A DNA stretch of 64,000 nucleotides from assembly GCA_033439795.1 (NCBI GenBank), contig JAUTDP010000014.1, positions 1,534,294 through 1,598,293 of the forward strand, written 5' to 3'. Position numbers and translations under genes: made by a program. This DNA is from Sordaria brevicollis (lineage: Eukaryota > Ascomycota > Sordariomycetes > Sordariales > Sordariaceae). This document shows, piece by piece, positions 43,306 through 54,400 of the stretch (position 1 is the stretch's first letter; every line of letters begins with the position of its first letter). The notes below the pieces were generated by a model, which was given only the letters and a program-made list of their open reading frames with translations, made no database searches and was not told the origin of the DNA.

Positions 43306-45588
43306 ATGGAGATTGGGACGCACTTCAAAGACTTCAACTTCCCCGAGCTCCTCGTCCAGAGCTTGGAGGAATCCGAGGTATTCTTCAACACCAAGTCCAT
43401 GACTGCTGGTTATCCTTGCCAAGGTCTTGCAGCAGCAGCTACCCACGTGGACGACGAAGACTGTCCGTATCAGACATCAGATCAAATGACGAACCCTCGG
43501 CTGGCACCAAACCACCACCACCGCCGAACCTCCTCCCGCACTTCATCCCATTACGAATCTTTGGCCCCGCAGAGCGTTCGCCATTCACTTCACGAGGGCA
43601 CGGAGCGCAGATTGGTGGCAGGCATGTCAGGGTACCCGCACCCTGAGCAACTTGGAGTCGCGGACGACTCTTCTGATAGCTCCAGTGAATCATCCGCAGA
43701 GATAATGCCACCTTCGATCAGGACCCGCCAGCAGTCAGTGGTCACAACCACTACCTCGATTTCCGGTCGCAGCTCTTCGCCATTTTCTTGCAAGCCCCAC
43801 TCACCCTCATCCACTTCCTCGAAGCCGACTACAAACCGCCACGGAACGTGGTTTGATGATGAGCCCGACTTCATGCCCGGATCAGAAGAAAACGAAATGG
43901 TCAACGATCGTTATTGCCCCCCTCGGCCGCAAACAGCCCTGGGATTCAACGATCCAACTCTCGGCAAGGCCCTGCCATCCGCTCCAAGTTCTCCGAAGAC
44001 ACCCTTCCCGAATCTGGCTCCACTGGCAGTGCCAATACACTTGACGGAGAACAACGACCGTCCACGCACATCTTCTGGACAGTCCTGCATTGGAAAGCCT
44101 CGCATAATAGACATCCATCCGCCAGTCGTCCCCAAAAGAAAATCATCACTGAGAAGGCTTCACCTCCAGAAACCGCCAACGCTACCTGCATTCTGTCAAC
44201 AAGAGGGTTCCGCTAGTGAAGCAGACCTGTCTCAGCACGGAGATGTCCAGACTAGGGGCATAACACTGCTTCCATCACCGACATTGCCAGTACTATCGAC
44301 ACCCGGAGGTAGGACGATCATTGACGCCTCCAAAAGGCCGTCACTTGAGCTTTATATGAAGAAGAAGGCTCCGCAGACGCAGACGGCGCCCATGGATGCT
44401 GCAATGGTCAGGAACGAAACTGTTAGAGATGAACAACCATCGACGGACAGCGCCCCAGATCTACGCTCCAAGTTGAGCGTAAAGACGTCGACTGGGCATC
44501 TTCAGGATTGGATTCGGTCTCATACAGAGCCAGTGATTGGCCGCGTACGTGCTGGTAGTTTCATCCCGAGCAGTCCCGTGGCCGGTGTTCCCTTGCCAGC
44601 GGACGTGCTTAACACTCTGCGCATTTCGATCTCGTGTTTTCCGGAAACCACACTGCTCACGTCCAGCCTGTCCATCGAGACAATACGGACGTATTCCAGG
44701 AAACTTAAACATCAGGTCAGGAAGCCAGGCGGCAACAGCAACAGCCTTGACGATGACGACAACGAGTCCGTCTTCACTTTCTCCAACCTAAGCACCAAGC
44801 CACGCAAGCGCTGGAACCTCCCCAGCCTAATTCAAAGCCGGCGCACCCACAACAAGAGATTCGCAAGTTACGCCCACGACTTGACCACTGGAACAGGCAA
44901 CACCTCTCCTCTCGAGCCGAGGGTAAGCAACAAACCCTCTGGTGTCCCCGAGTGGGCGCCCATCAAAAACATCTTTCCCACCGGCACCGACCGCCTTTGC
45001 GATGCGCTCTACGCGCACCTTATCGCCTACAACTACATCGGCACCCTCTGTCCTCCTCAGCCCGGCACATCACCAAAAGAAGGAACCAACAGCAGTCATG
45101 CGCCACAGCGCAGCCCTAGCAGTCCGACGCGTCACTCAGACGACAACAACGTGCGCCGAATTCCCAGGAAAGCAGAGAGTATCCTCGGCATGAACGACGA
45201 CTCGGCACCAGGAGCAGCGAACCACTTTGCTGGCGGCGCGGTCTACTACTCTCCTAGAGGAGATGGCGGCTTCAGCCGTCCCTTTACCAGAGGAGACAGC
45301 GGCGAAAAAGGTGGTGGTCATGCTGCGCCAAAGATGCCAACCAGCAGCGGCGGTAGTAGTAATGGCGGCACTGCTTCTGCGGGTTGCGACCTGACTGCGC
45401 TAAGGGATATCCATGCCGGGTTGGCGAGGTGCATCGCCCGTCTGGTGACGACGCTGAAGCTGACTACCGGGGAAGGAATGGTGGAGGGCGAGACGCTGTC
45501 GCCGAGGGATAACGTGGCGCTAGATCCTTTTTTGTTGAGGACGCTTTGCGAGTTGGTGAGGTGCTCTGAGGAGACTTTGGTCTGTTGA
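43306..45588 (+). CDS. Large unrecognised Ser/Pro-rich protein, 760 residues
   Basis: One uninterrupted frame with ATG at 43306 (context CAAAATGG). I do not recognise the family. Residues 1-45 are ordered-looking (MEIGTHFKDFNFPELLVQSL). About 60-380 is Ser/Thr/Pro-rich, with short conserved-looking patches such as GTWFDDEPDFMPG and IDIHPPVVPKRKSSLRRLHLQKPPTLPAF. A more ordered region at about 390-580 includes ISCFPETTLLTSSLSIETIRTY, KPRKRWNLPSL and PEWAPIKNIFPTGTDRLCDALYAHLIAYNYI. The C-terminus after a Gly/Ser-rich spacer is helical: LTALRDIHAGLARCIARLVTTLKLTTGEG and FLLRTLCELVRCSEETL. No signal peptide or membrane segment. The long frame, strand-specific composition and patches of complexity argue for a real gene. 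Confidence 0.85.
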   Translation: MEIGTHFKDFNFPELLVQSLEESEVFFNTKSMTAGYPCQGLAAAATHVDDEDCPYQTSDQMTNPRLAPNHHHRRTSSRTSSHYESLAPQSVRHSLHEGTERRLVAGMSGYPHPEQLGVADDSSDSSSESSAEIMPPSIRTRQQSVVTTTTSISGRSSSPFSCKPHSPSSTSSKPTTNRHGTWFDDEPDFMPGSEENEMVNDRYCPPRPQTALGFNDPTLGKALPSAPSSPKTPFPNLAPLAVPIHLTENNDRPRTSSGQSCIGKPRIIDIHPPVVPKRKSSLRRLHLQKPPTLPAFCQQEGSASEADLSQHGDVQTRGITLLPSPTLPVLSTPGGRTIIDASKRPSLELYMKKKAPQTQTAPMDAAMVRNETVRDEQPSTDSAPDLRSKLSVKTSTGHLQDWIRSHTEPVIGRVRAGSFIPSSPVAGVPLPADVLNTLRISISCFPETTLLTSSLSIETIRTYSRKLKHQVRKPGGNSNSLDDDDNESVFTFSNLSTKPRKRWNLPSLIQSRRTHNKRFASYAHDLTTGTGNTSPLEPRVSNKPSGVPEWAPIKNIFPTGTDRLCDALYAHLIAYNYIGTLCPPQPGTSPKEGTNSSHAPQRSPSSPTRHSDDNNVRRIPRKAESILGMNDDSAPGAANHFAGGAVYYSPRGDGGFSRPFTRGDSGEKGGGHAAPKMPTSSGGSSNGGTASAGCDLTALRDIHAGLARCIARLVTTLKLTTGEGMVEGETLSPRDNVALDPFLLRTLCELVRCSEETLVC

Positions 45589-46696
45589 GTGGTTGGGTTG
45601 TATTGATCTTTTTCTTCCTGTGTTCGCCCATCTCGAGTTTAGGCCTTTACGAAAATGGTTTATGGAAGGTACAGTGTGTCGGAAAGGATACCCAGTTTTC
45701 TTAGGGACGGGGAAGGGCCAGATGAGCATAAAGCTATGACGGACTTAAGTTACTGATAATGGACTCGTCCCGGTGGGGAAGTGTAGTGAGGTGCTCCAGG
45801 CGAGTGGATAGCTTTTATACAGTTGACGAGCTCACCACCGCACAAAGCCGATGGCGATATATGCCTTTTATTCATTAATACCTAGTCAAGAGCCGATTCG
45901 GCATCCCATAATGGATTGAGAACCGTTGATCTTGATCAGTATGCCCGTTTCTGATGCCCTGTAGGGCTGTGTCGTCTCCACTGCCGTGATGATCAGGGCG
46001 GTGCCTATATGCCAAGGCGGGAGCTAAGTTGTTGACGTTCAGTGGGTGGAGAGGCTTAAAAAAAGGGGTCTCCCAAGGGTCTTTTGGATAATTGGAGGGG
46101 GTCGAATGAACGACAAGAGGGGTCCAGAGATTGGCAGTACAGAAAAGGCTAGATCTTACATATTCATCTGACATGCTGATCAACAGCATATCAATGGTCA
46201 ATCTCTTCTCCTTTTCAACGTCTCCGATAAAATCCATCAATCCTCATGCCCTCGTGCTCTTCCTCGTGTCCTCCCCCACAAATCTTGAGCATCTCCACCT
46301 TTAAGCTCCGTGCCCCTTCGGAAGCCAAGAAGTCGGGGTTGACCTTGTCTCCTCTTCTCATCCACCGGACCCGCCCCCGTATTCTATAGACTCGGCAACA
46401 TTGCGACATATCACGGAGCGCACACAGAGGTACACCACCTCGACTGCTTACGGGAATCTCAATTGGACTTCGATCTCTTGTAGTGCATCTTAAACGCCGA
46501 GAGTCATCGGAAGTTAGCACCCCCTAGGCCGCCGACAAGAGTCCTCACTTGACCCACCCAACTCAACCCACAGACAACACGGCGGCGGGAGCAGAGCCGA
46601 CAAACGATTAAGGAGCTTCATAGTACTTGATTGCTTCAATCAGAAGCTACCTATCTTTCAGTATTTCCATCATTCAACGGGGAAAAGGCGGCCGCT
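45589..46696. other. Intergenic region
   Basis: About 1.1 kb holding the 3' UTR of the 760-residue gene and the promoter of the Zn2Cys6 gene. No gene, repeat or RNA is seen. Confidence 0.5.
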
Positions 46697-49600
46697 ATGG
46701 AACCAACAACTCAACAAAAAGAAAAGGCACCCGGATCCGGACCCGGGCCTCTTCGGCCTCGTGTCGCCAACGCTTGTGAGGCTTGCAGGTTTGCTAAAGT
46801 CAAGTGTCAGGGGAGCAGTCAAGTGGGGATATGTAAAAGGTAGGTTGGTTTTGTGTGAAAAGGTGTTTTAAAAAAAAGAAAAGGCTTATGTGGTGGATTG
46901 AAATTTCTGTTCTGTTCTATCCATCTAGATGCTGGCATACTTTGTACTGAATGTTTACAGATGCTTGGCGTCTAAACGAGAGTGTATCTTCAAGACTGGA
47001 CCGAGAACGAGGAGGCCGAGGGGGTCGAGAGTGTAAGTTTTCTCTTTTCCATTCGTCTTCCGATTTCATTTTTTTGAGCTTTTCTCTTGAGTTTCTCAAT
47101 CCGCCACAAACATATCAACCCTTTTCTACCTTCGTCTCCATTCTCTTCAACATCCTTCAGAAGCTTCTGCACCCACTTACACCTCCCCCTTTTTCCCTCC
47201 CTAGACCGGCCAACCAAAACTCATCAACAATCACCAACGACACCAACCCCAAAAGAACAACAACTACTGCAACAGAGATTATCTCAGCAACCGCACATCC
47301 CTCCCAGCAAGACCAATTACCTCTTCCCAGTAATCCACCACCTCCCGGCCCATCCCGCACCTTCACCATCGACGTCCCCATCCCCACCGCCTCCGTCGAC
47401 GTGGCCATCTGTCTAGAGTCTCTCCGTCTCGACCACGAAGGTTTCATGGACAACATCTGCCCGCCCGGCGGGGGCAGCGCCTCCGAAGGAGACGACGACT
47501 ACTACGGGTATGAACACGAAATTGACGACGACGGGAACTGGGTAGCCACAAGAGGAGGAGGAGGAGGATTAGATGCTTCCGAATCTCCAGGACCAGCGTC
47601 CGTAATCTCCAGCCATGCCAGCTCGTTACCGCTTGGAGCATCTGCCGCTACACCGAGTAGTAGTTGCGCTTCCGGGTTTGCGTTAGGACCCGGTGGCGGC
47701 ACGTTGAACCCGAACGGCAACGAAAAACTGCCAGGGCCAAGAGGAGGAGGACGTGGACAGAGAGGAGGAAGAAGCACCAGCTCCCTCGCCTCCTTGTCTG
47801 TCCAACCGCAATTCAACGTCGATTCCGCCTCACGACTTTTGGATACTTTTCGAACACTCATGCTGTGGCATTTTCCTTGTGTGTTGGTTGACCATGTTGT
47901 TTACGACTCTGGATACGATAAAGGAAGAGAGGTGAAGCTTGAAGAAGCGACAGTGGCGTCGCTTGCGAGGGAGAGACCATTTGTGTTGCTGGCTGTGTTG
48001 GCGGCGGCGAGCAGCACGAGGACGCTGCAGGGTCATAGTCTGTATGACGAGGAGTTTAGGAAGATTTTGGGGCTGAAGTTCGTGGCGGGTGGCGAGAGAA
48101 GTTTGGAGTTGTTGCAGGGGTTGGCGGTTTATGTTGCTTGGTGAGTCTACTTCATGACGAGTGTGTGGAAGTAGTATGGTGACTGACTTCGTGCCACTAG
48201 GTATCCCTTTCATCTTCGACCGAAAAACAGACAGGCGTTTCAGTACGTGCGCATGGCGGTCGACATGGTTAATGATCTTGAGCTGGATATGGATCCTGGC
48301 GTCGATGAGCTTAGTGGGACAAGACGTCCTAGTCCGGGGAGGTTGGAAGAGATCAGGACTTATCTGGCTAGTTATTATGTTGCTTCAAAGTAGGTGTCAC
48401 TCACTCGCTTGCTTCCAACATCAGCTAACTGATCAAAAGCTTCGCAACGTCATGGAACCGCACCCCCTCCATGTCCTTCACCAACTACACCGCCAAATGC
48501 TGCGACATCCTCGAAAAGTACAGCATCACTAAAGGAGATCGTATCCTACCCTGGCTCGTACGCCTCCAACGTCTCTGCGAAGAGACCAACGACCTACGCA
48601 GACCCCAGAGAGGTGGTATTCCACAACCAACCGAAAGCCAGATCGAGACGACCATCAAAGGCATGGAAGCCCAACTAAACGAATGGGAAGCCGGCAAGAT
48701 GCCTTCCGACCTAAAATCAGTACCCTCGATTCGCATAACAACCATCTTCACCCGCCTCTTTCTGACGGGAGCACCCTTACTCAAGCTACCCTCGGTCAAA
48801 CTTCGCACGTCTCCAATTGACAAGGATTCTCCTTTCCGGGTTGACGCCGACCGGCTTTCGAGTCTGATCCCCACTTTGGACGAAAACTTTGAGTATTTCC
48901 TTTCGCTCTCGGCGCACGAAATCAACGCCTTCTCCATGATCGGATGGGGTTGTTTGATCCTGAGCACGATCTTGGGATTTCGCATGAGTTTCCCCATCAG
49001 TTATGTGCCGGAGTGGGATGATTTTGCGGCGAGAAGGGTGGTGAGGTTTGATGGGTATTTGGAGAGGTTGTGTCGGTTGGGTAGTTCTACCGCTAGTTCA
49101 ACTTCTGAAGAGACGAAAGGTAAGGATGGTAAGAGTAACACGACGGCAATACCAATGCCTACGACAAAGGGGATGGATGTGTTGAGTGCTAGTAAGGTAA
49201 TTTTTGCGGTTGTGAGGAGGAAGTTTAGGAATAGAGTCGCCAAGCTGGAGGGGGCGGCGGCTATGGCTAAGGGGAAGAGGGATACGCAGATGGGCGGCGT
49301 CGATGTCGGTGGTGTTTGTCCTGTTGCTGGCAAGATGGCTGGTGAAGGGGTGGATAACCCTCATGCTCATTTCATGGAAGGGCAAGAGCACTTTCAACCT
49401 CAGCAACAACCACCTTACTACCAGCAGCAGCACCACCAGCACCAAAACCAACACGCCCAAACGTCATCTTCACAAGCAGACTTGACCACCACCACCAACA
49501 ACCACCGGAACTTCCAGCATACCTCAACTCAACACCCCAACAACAACAAAGTCCTAGACACCCACATGGACCTCCCCATGCTCCCTCTCGATCTAGACCT

Positions 49601-50024
49601 CGAAACCCATTCGGAACCACCCCTACTCAACATTCCCTCCACAAACATGTCCGGTTGTCCCATGATGGACGGCAGTTTGGAACCTTATTACCCCTACTGG
49701 GACGAGACGTTCGCCTTTAATCCTAACCCTAAGCATCACCACCATCAGCTCACAGTACCATCAACCGAGGAAAGTACGAGTGTGGCTAATAGTAGGGGGA
49801 GCGGTGATATGACTACGGGGAACCATAACCATGGTGCTGGTGTTGCGAGTGAAGGCGATATTGATATTCCCCCAGAAATGGGAATGGGAATGGGGTTTGG
49901 GATGGGGATGGGGTTTGAGTGTGATGTCTGGGATACGATGACGACGGACTGGGCTGCTGCTGCTGCTGGTGGTGGTTGTGGTGGGTTTGGTTATATGGCG
50001 GGAGATGGTCAAATTAGGTATTAA
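46697..50024 (+). CDS. Zn2Cys6 fungal transcription factor, 974 residues
   Basis: Exons 46697-46839, 46961-47032, 47205-48140, 48201-48389 and 48440-50024, all phase 2 at each junction, all GT-AG. The binuclear zinc cluster spans residues 27-56 with spacing C-x2-C-x6-C-x8-C-x2-C-x6-C (ACEACRFAKVKC... CKRCLASKREC) and is assembled only by splicing exons 1 and 2; a basic PRTRRPRGSR linker follows. The middle region (FRTLMLWHFPCVLV, VLLAVLAAASSTRTLQGHSLYDEEFR, AWYPFHLRPKNRQAF, MVNDLELD) fits the helical fungal-specific middle domain of such regulators. The C-terminus is His/Gln-rich and ends with a Met/Gly repeat (GMGMGFGMGMGF) and acidic Trp-containing sequence, plausible as an activation domain. 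Target genes are unknown. Confidence 0.92.
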
Positions 50025-50128
50025 GGATGGATATTTGGGCGCCTTCTCGTTTTCTTCCAAAGGAACTAGGGCCACGAAACAATAGGGAAAAAACTGTATT
50101 GACTTATATTAAAGGCAATTCTTTTTTT

Positions 50129-50146
50129 AAAAAAAAAAAAAAAAAA
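50129..50146 (+). repeat. Poly(A) run of 18, preceded by T7
   Basis: Seven T then eighteen A, about 100 bases after the stop of the Zn2Cys6 gene. It may lie in the 3' UTR. Length is likely variable. Confidence 0.9.
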
Positions 50147-50915
50147 CATGGAAATACTACTCGCCGTGTGATGGTCAGTCACCTCGAAACATAAAAGTAT
50201 CGTAAGAAGAAGAGCTACACGTGTAAATTGGATTTCCCAACAATCCACAGCTACTTTCCCAGAAGCCGGAACAAGATCTGAGCAAACCTAGAACGAGAAG
50301 ATAGGAATATGACATATGATCCCCTCTCCACGCAGGCAAGTGGCTCAATCGGGCTGCTCAACATCTCGTATCTATATCGTTCTTCCGTTACATGCCTCCT
50401 TTGTTGGTTTTCCAGCATTCCAGCATGGCATGGCTCGCCGCGTGGAGAGTCTGATCTGGTTGGTTCTGCTCTTCCTTCTGATGGTTGAAGCGGGTGAAGC
50501 CTTTCTTGTTGCGCGCCAATAACATCAATAGATGATATCTCGGTGGACGCTACCCGAGATAAAGCGCAGATATATCTGATATTGTTTGGAGAAATCATGG
50601 GGATTTAAACAGATAGAGTTTCCACCATTCGAGTCCACCTAACCTCCTTAACTCTTCTGACCAGACCCCCTTTCTGAGAGAGACCTCAACTCAGTGTCTC
50701 CTACGGTTCAGAAAGAAAAATACCCCCCAGCTGTACCTGGACTGCCTCACCCATGTTGTGCACCAGGACATCACATCGTTGGACCTCGGTCTGCAAAGAT
50801 TGGTGTAGCACAAGGAGGATTTCCAGTGTAGTGTAGGTGGAGCAACGTCGGTCAAGGTGAAAGTTGTCGGTCGGTCGGAGGGAGTCCCGATGAAGATGAA
50901 CCCCGCTTTGGTGGC

Positions 50916-50944
50916 TTTTTTTTTTTTTTTTTTTTTTTTTTTTT
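50916..50944 (+). repeat. Poly(T) run of 29
   Basis: Twenty-nine consecutive T residues in the gene-poor stretch. It could be a nucleosome-excluding tract or the reverse of an old poly(A) tail; no adjoining retrocopy is seen. Confidence 0.95.
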
Positions 50945-51456
50945 GTTTTCTGCGCTCCTATCGTTGAGGCAAACGGTTTAGGCGCGGAAGTTGATGTGGG
51001 GGAGTTATCTGTAAATAAATACCTAGGTATTGATAAAAAGTAGGAAGGGTTGAGTCGGCTTAGGACTTGAGCTTCGTTGGTCTAAAACTTGGAATTTGGA
51101 AGTGTCTGAATGGCATGGCATGGCATGGCAAGAGCGGATGTCAAAGGGAGCATAAGTAGAAGGACTCTAGACATCTTCTGGGTTCAGGTCATGTAGTTAT
51201 GAGTGGGATTTTTTTCCCCGAGTAAATAAGGTAGCTACTGCGGCAACCACGAGACTGGTGCACAATAGTGACGGGCAGGTAGCGGAGATTCATGAAGTGC
51301 GTTCTTGAAGCTCCTTCTCCAGATCATCTGTGGGAGACTATTCAGGAAGGAGCAGTTTAACATGGGCAGGAGCGAAAAGTCGAGCAGCTGGCCCTTCCTG
51401 CCTTCCAAATCTCTCAAGCAGTTGCAGCACTGACCGATCCATAACCCCGCCATGGT

Positions 51457-51473
51457 AAAAAAAAAAAAAAAAA
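51457..51473 (+). repeat. Poly(A) run of 17
   Basis: Seventeen consecutive A residues in intergenic DNA; no associated gene or element is visible. Confidence 0.9.
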
Positions 51474-54400
51474 TCATATGAAAGCTCCCCGGCATCTAAT
51501 CTCGAGAAGCTCCAGACACCAAGTATGTGCCATTCAAGATCCGATTATATATGCTTTTAAAGTGGTGTGCCATTCCCAACGCCTTTCCTTCCAGGGGTAG
51601 TAGGTAAGATTAGTATCCATCACACTTTTGTACCCTAGATGGGTATAAAAGTGGTGGTCTAGTCGTAACCCGTCACCCGCAAGTCACCCGTCAGCAAGGA
51701 AATGTGAACGGCTATGTAGGTCAAAAAAGGCCGAGGTTATGGAGGGGTCAGTGCATTTCTGAGACATTGTTGAAGAAATCGTGAATGGGGTGGGTGGGTG
51801 ACTAGAGTAAGTGAGTGGTGTGTGAAGGGGATGGTGAAGGGTTAGTCAGTAGAGGCCTAGAAGATCGAGGAGAGAGACGAATAGGTGTGTGTAGTGGGGT
51901 GTTACTCGACAGGTGTAGGTCTCGACGTCGCGATATGTTTGCAAGTATCTGGTTAGGTTGCCTCCAGCTCTGATAAAACACGGTACCATATGTCCGTGAC
52001 AAGGAAGGTCAGAAGTAGAGAGGAAAAGAGGAAAGCTGATACCGCGCCCACCCGCTCGCTCCCCGCTCCCCGGCCGCTCACCCGTCTCACTCACTTTCAC
52101 CTGACTTTAAGATAGGTCACTCTTTAAAGAATTGTAAGCTTCTTACGAATTTTCAACCGTGACTTGTGTGTGCGTAACAGAAAGACTGTATGCGTGGGCG
52201 GCTTATAGCGGATCTTCCTGATCTTTCGACTCAAATTCCTTCGTCACAGCAAATCAGCACAAGTAACTTTTTGGTCCGGCCAGCCGGAACTTACCATTCC
52301 TCCTTCTTGCCGACTCGTCAGTCAGTCAGCCAGCCAGCCCAGGTCAACCTTTTCTTTTCTCTCGTTCTTCACCTGTGGGGTTTTGTTGGTTGGCTGTGGT
52401 TGTTGGGCTTCGGTCGTGATGGTGGTTACATATGGGGTTGTCATGCGGCACTGGACCCTTTTCTTCTTTTTCTTCAGCCTACCAGTAGGCTTTCCCTTAA
52501 CGTGTATGGGAAGAAAGTGCTATCCTTCCATTTGGAATTCTTTAGCGCTATACCACATTGAACCCGACGAGAGAGAACGGAATGCTGAGACTTCTTCGGT
52601 CATGAACCTCGGAAGTTTCCAGTCCTGCAGCTGACATAGTGCGCACATCACATCTCGATGACGGACGGATTTGAAGAGCTTCAGCCCGTTCAAAACCATC
52701 CCATAAAATGGCTTTTCGCAACAAGCGCACCGCATATTCGGTCTTTTACATGTAGTCAGGCGGAACGCAACGGCAAAGGACATGTTGCCATGGCTGTTCA
52801 AGGCAAGGCAAGGAAACAGGCGAGAAACTCCCAAGGTGAAGTTTGATATGATTACCTAGTCTTCTTCCTCCTACCTTTTTCCTTTGGAGATCATCTTACA
52901 TGGCTTTCGTTCGGTATTCAACCAGAAATCAGAAAAAAAAAAAAGGGGGTTTTTATCTGTTTCAGCCCGGGAGCGGGATGCTGGGGTGCCTGGCCTGCCC
53001 TGTGGCCTGGCAGGTTGGCACACGGCGGCGTCATCCTCGCTTGCCATGCCATTGCCATTCATTCATCGGCAACGCATGGCATTGCCTCTCTATGTTATGG
53101 GGTCTCTATGGCTCTTCCTCTCAGGGACCGCCGCCGCCGATGGTCCATCACATCACCCACTAGTGCGGTTGATCGGCGTACTCCGTGCAGTGTGATTTGG
53201 GGTTTGGGGTTTGTGACGATGGAAGTAGATATATTATGTTGGACTCTTTTGATGTAGGCCTCAAAAAATGCCATCACTTCTCGGTTGGGTCTTTCTTTAT
53301 GCTGTCTGGTTCAAGTAAGAAATCATGGCAGTAGCAATGCTGTTCGATGTTGACAACGTTGATATATAGATCCAACGTACCAAAATGTGTGACAAATGGT
53401 CAAAAAGCACCACATTACCATTGCTTCCATGTTTACAATTGACACCGGCCGACAGGGACATTGGGAATCAATCCTTTGCCATGTGCCACAATGGCTGTGA
53501 TGATGATGGTAACTTTGACCAACAGGCTTCGATTCCGGGCAGAATTGGTCAGCATAGGTAATATAAGGAACTGAGGGTTACATACAATTACCCCCGTGGA
53601 GTCTTTTGGGAGGGGGTGAAGTACATGTCCGTATGGAGTTACATGTGCTAGACTGTTGTTGTACACTACGGCGTAGCAAGCAGGCCTGTGACCTATGTCG
53701 TTGTACTTCACAACAACGGGAGAGTTGGACCTACCGAACCAAGCCGGAGAGTGGGAAGATGGGATGGGATGGAATTTGGGGGATCGCTCTCTATCTGAAA
53801 AAAGGGGAAATCGGATGCATTATCTTCCACCGGTTTCAGGCATTTGTACCGGGAAGCAACCCTGCGTTCCTCCATCATATTTATTCGGAACCCGTACATT
53901 GATTAATTGCCTTGGATTTTTTGAAGGTGTGAGGGCTGCCAATGAACGATGTCTGCCAGGAACGATGGCGTAGACGTATGGTGTCTATCTCGTCTGGCCT
54001 TAGTCTACCAGTAGGCCTCATCCCATCTGACTTTTCGATATTCGTAGCTGGATAGGAACTTCAAGTGACAATTCGGGCAGGGCACGCGCCAAAAGGCCCA
54101 ATCGCACATGACGCTGGAGCGCCAGGAGGGAACATGGTCTGGTAACGACGCACAAGAGCCGAGAGGATGGGAATGTATGTGGTCATACGGAAGGAGCCCT
54201 TTGTGTGTTTTTCAAGGTGAGCGGGAAATGGCTGTACCTTATAACGAGACTATATCGACAATCTGTTTGTCTAATGGGCCGAAGTAGGAGAAGACGGGCT
54301 GTACATAGATATGCTCAGTTGTTCTCCGTCCAAGCGTTCTGGTAGTCCGGACACAAACTGTCGATACCTTCTTCACCGGTCTTCATATCCGCCCTTCATC

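Noticed and set aside
46951..48144. Continuous 397-codon frame that reads through intron 2 of the Zn2Cys6 gene
   Set aside because: It starts upstream of exon 2 in a different frame and misses the zinc cluster; the spliced five-exon model joins all parts in consistent phase.
51787..51801. GGGTGGGTGAC resembling part of 5S rRNA
   Set aside because: The match is limited to a few bases; no other part of 5S rRNA is present around it.
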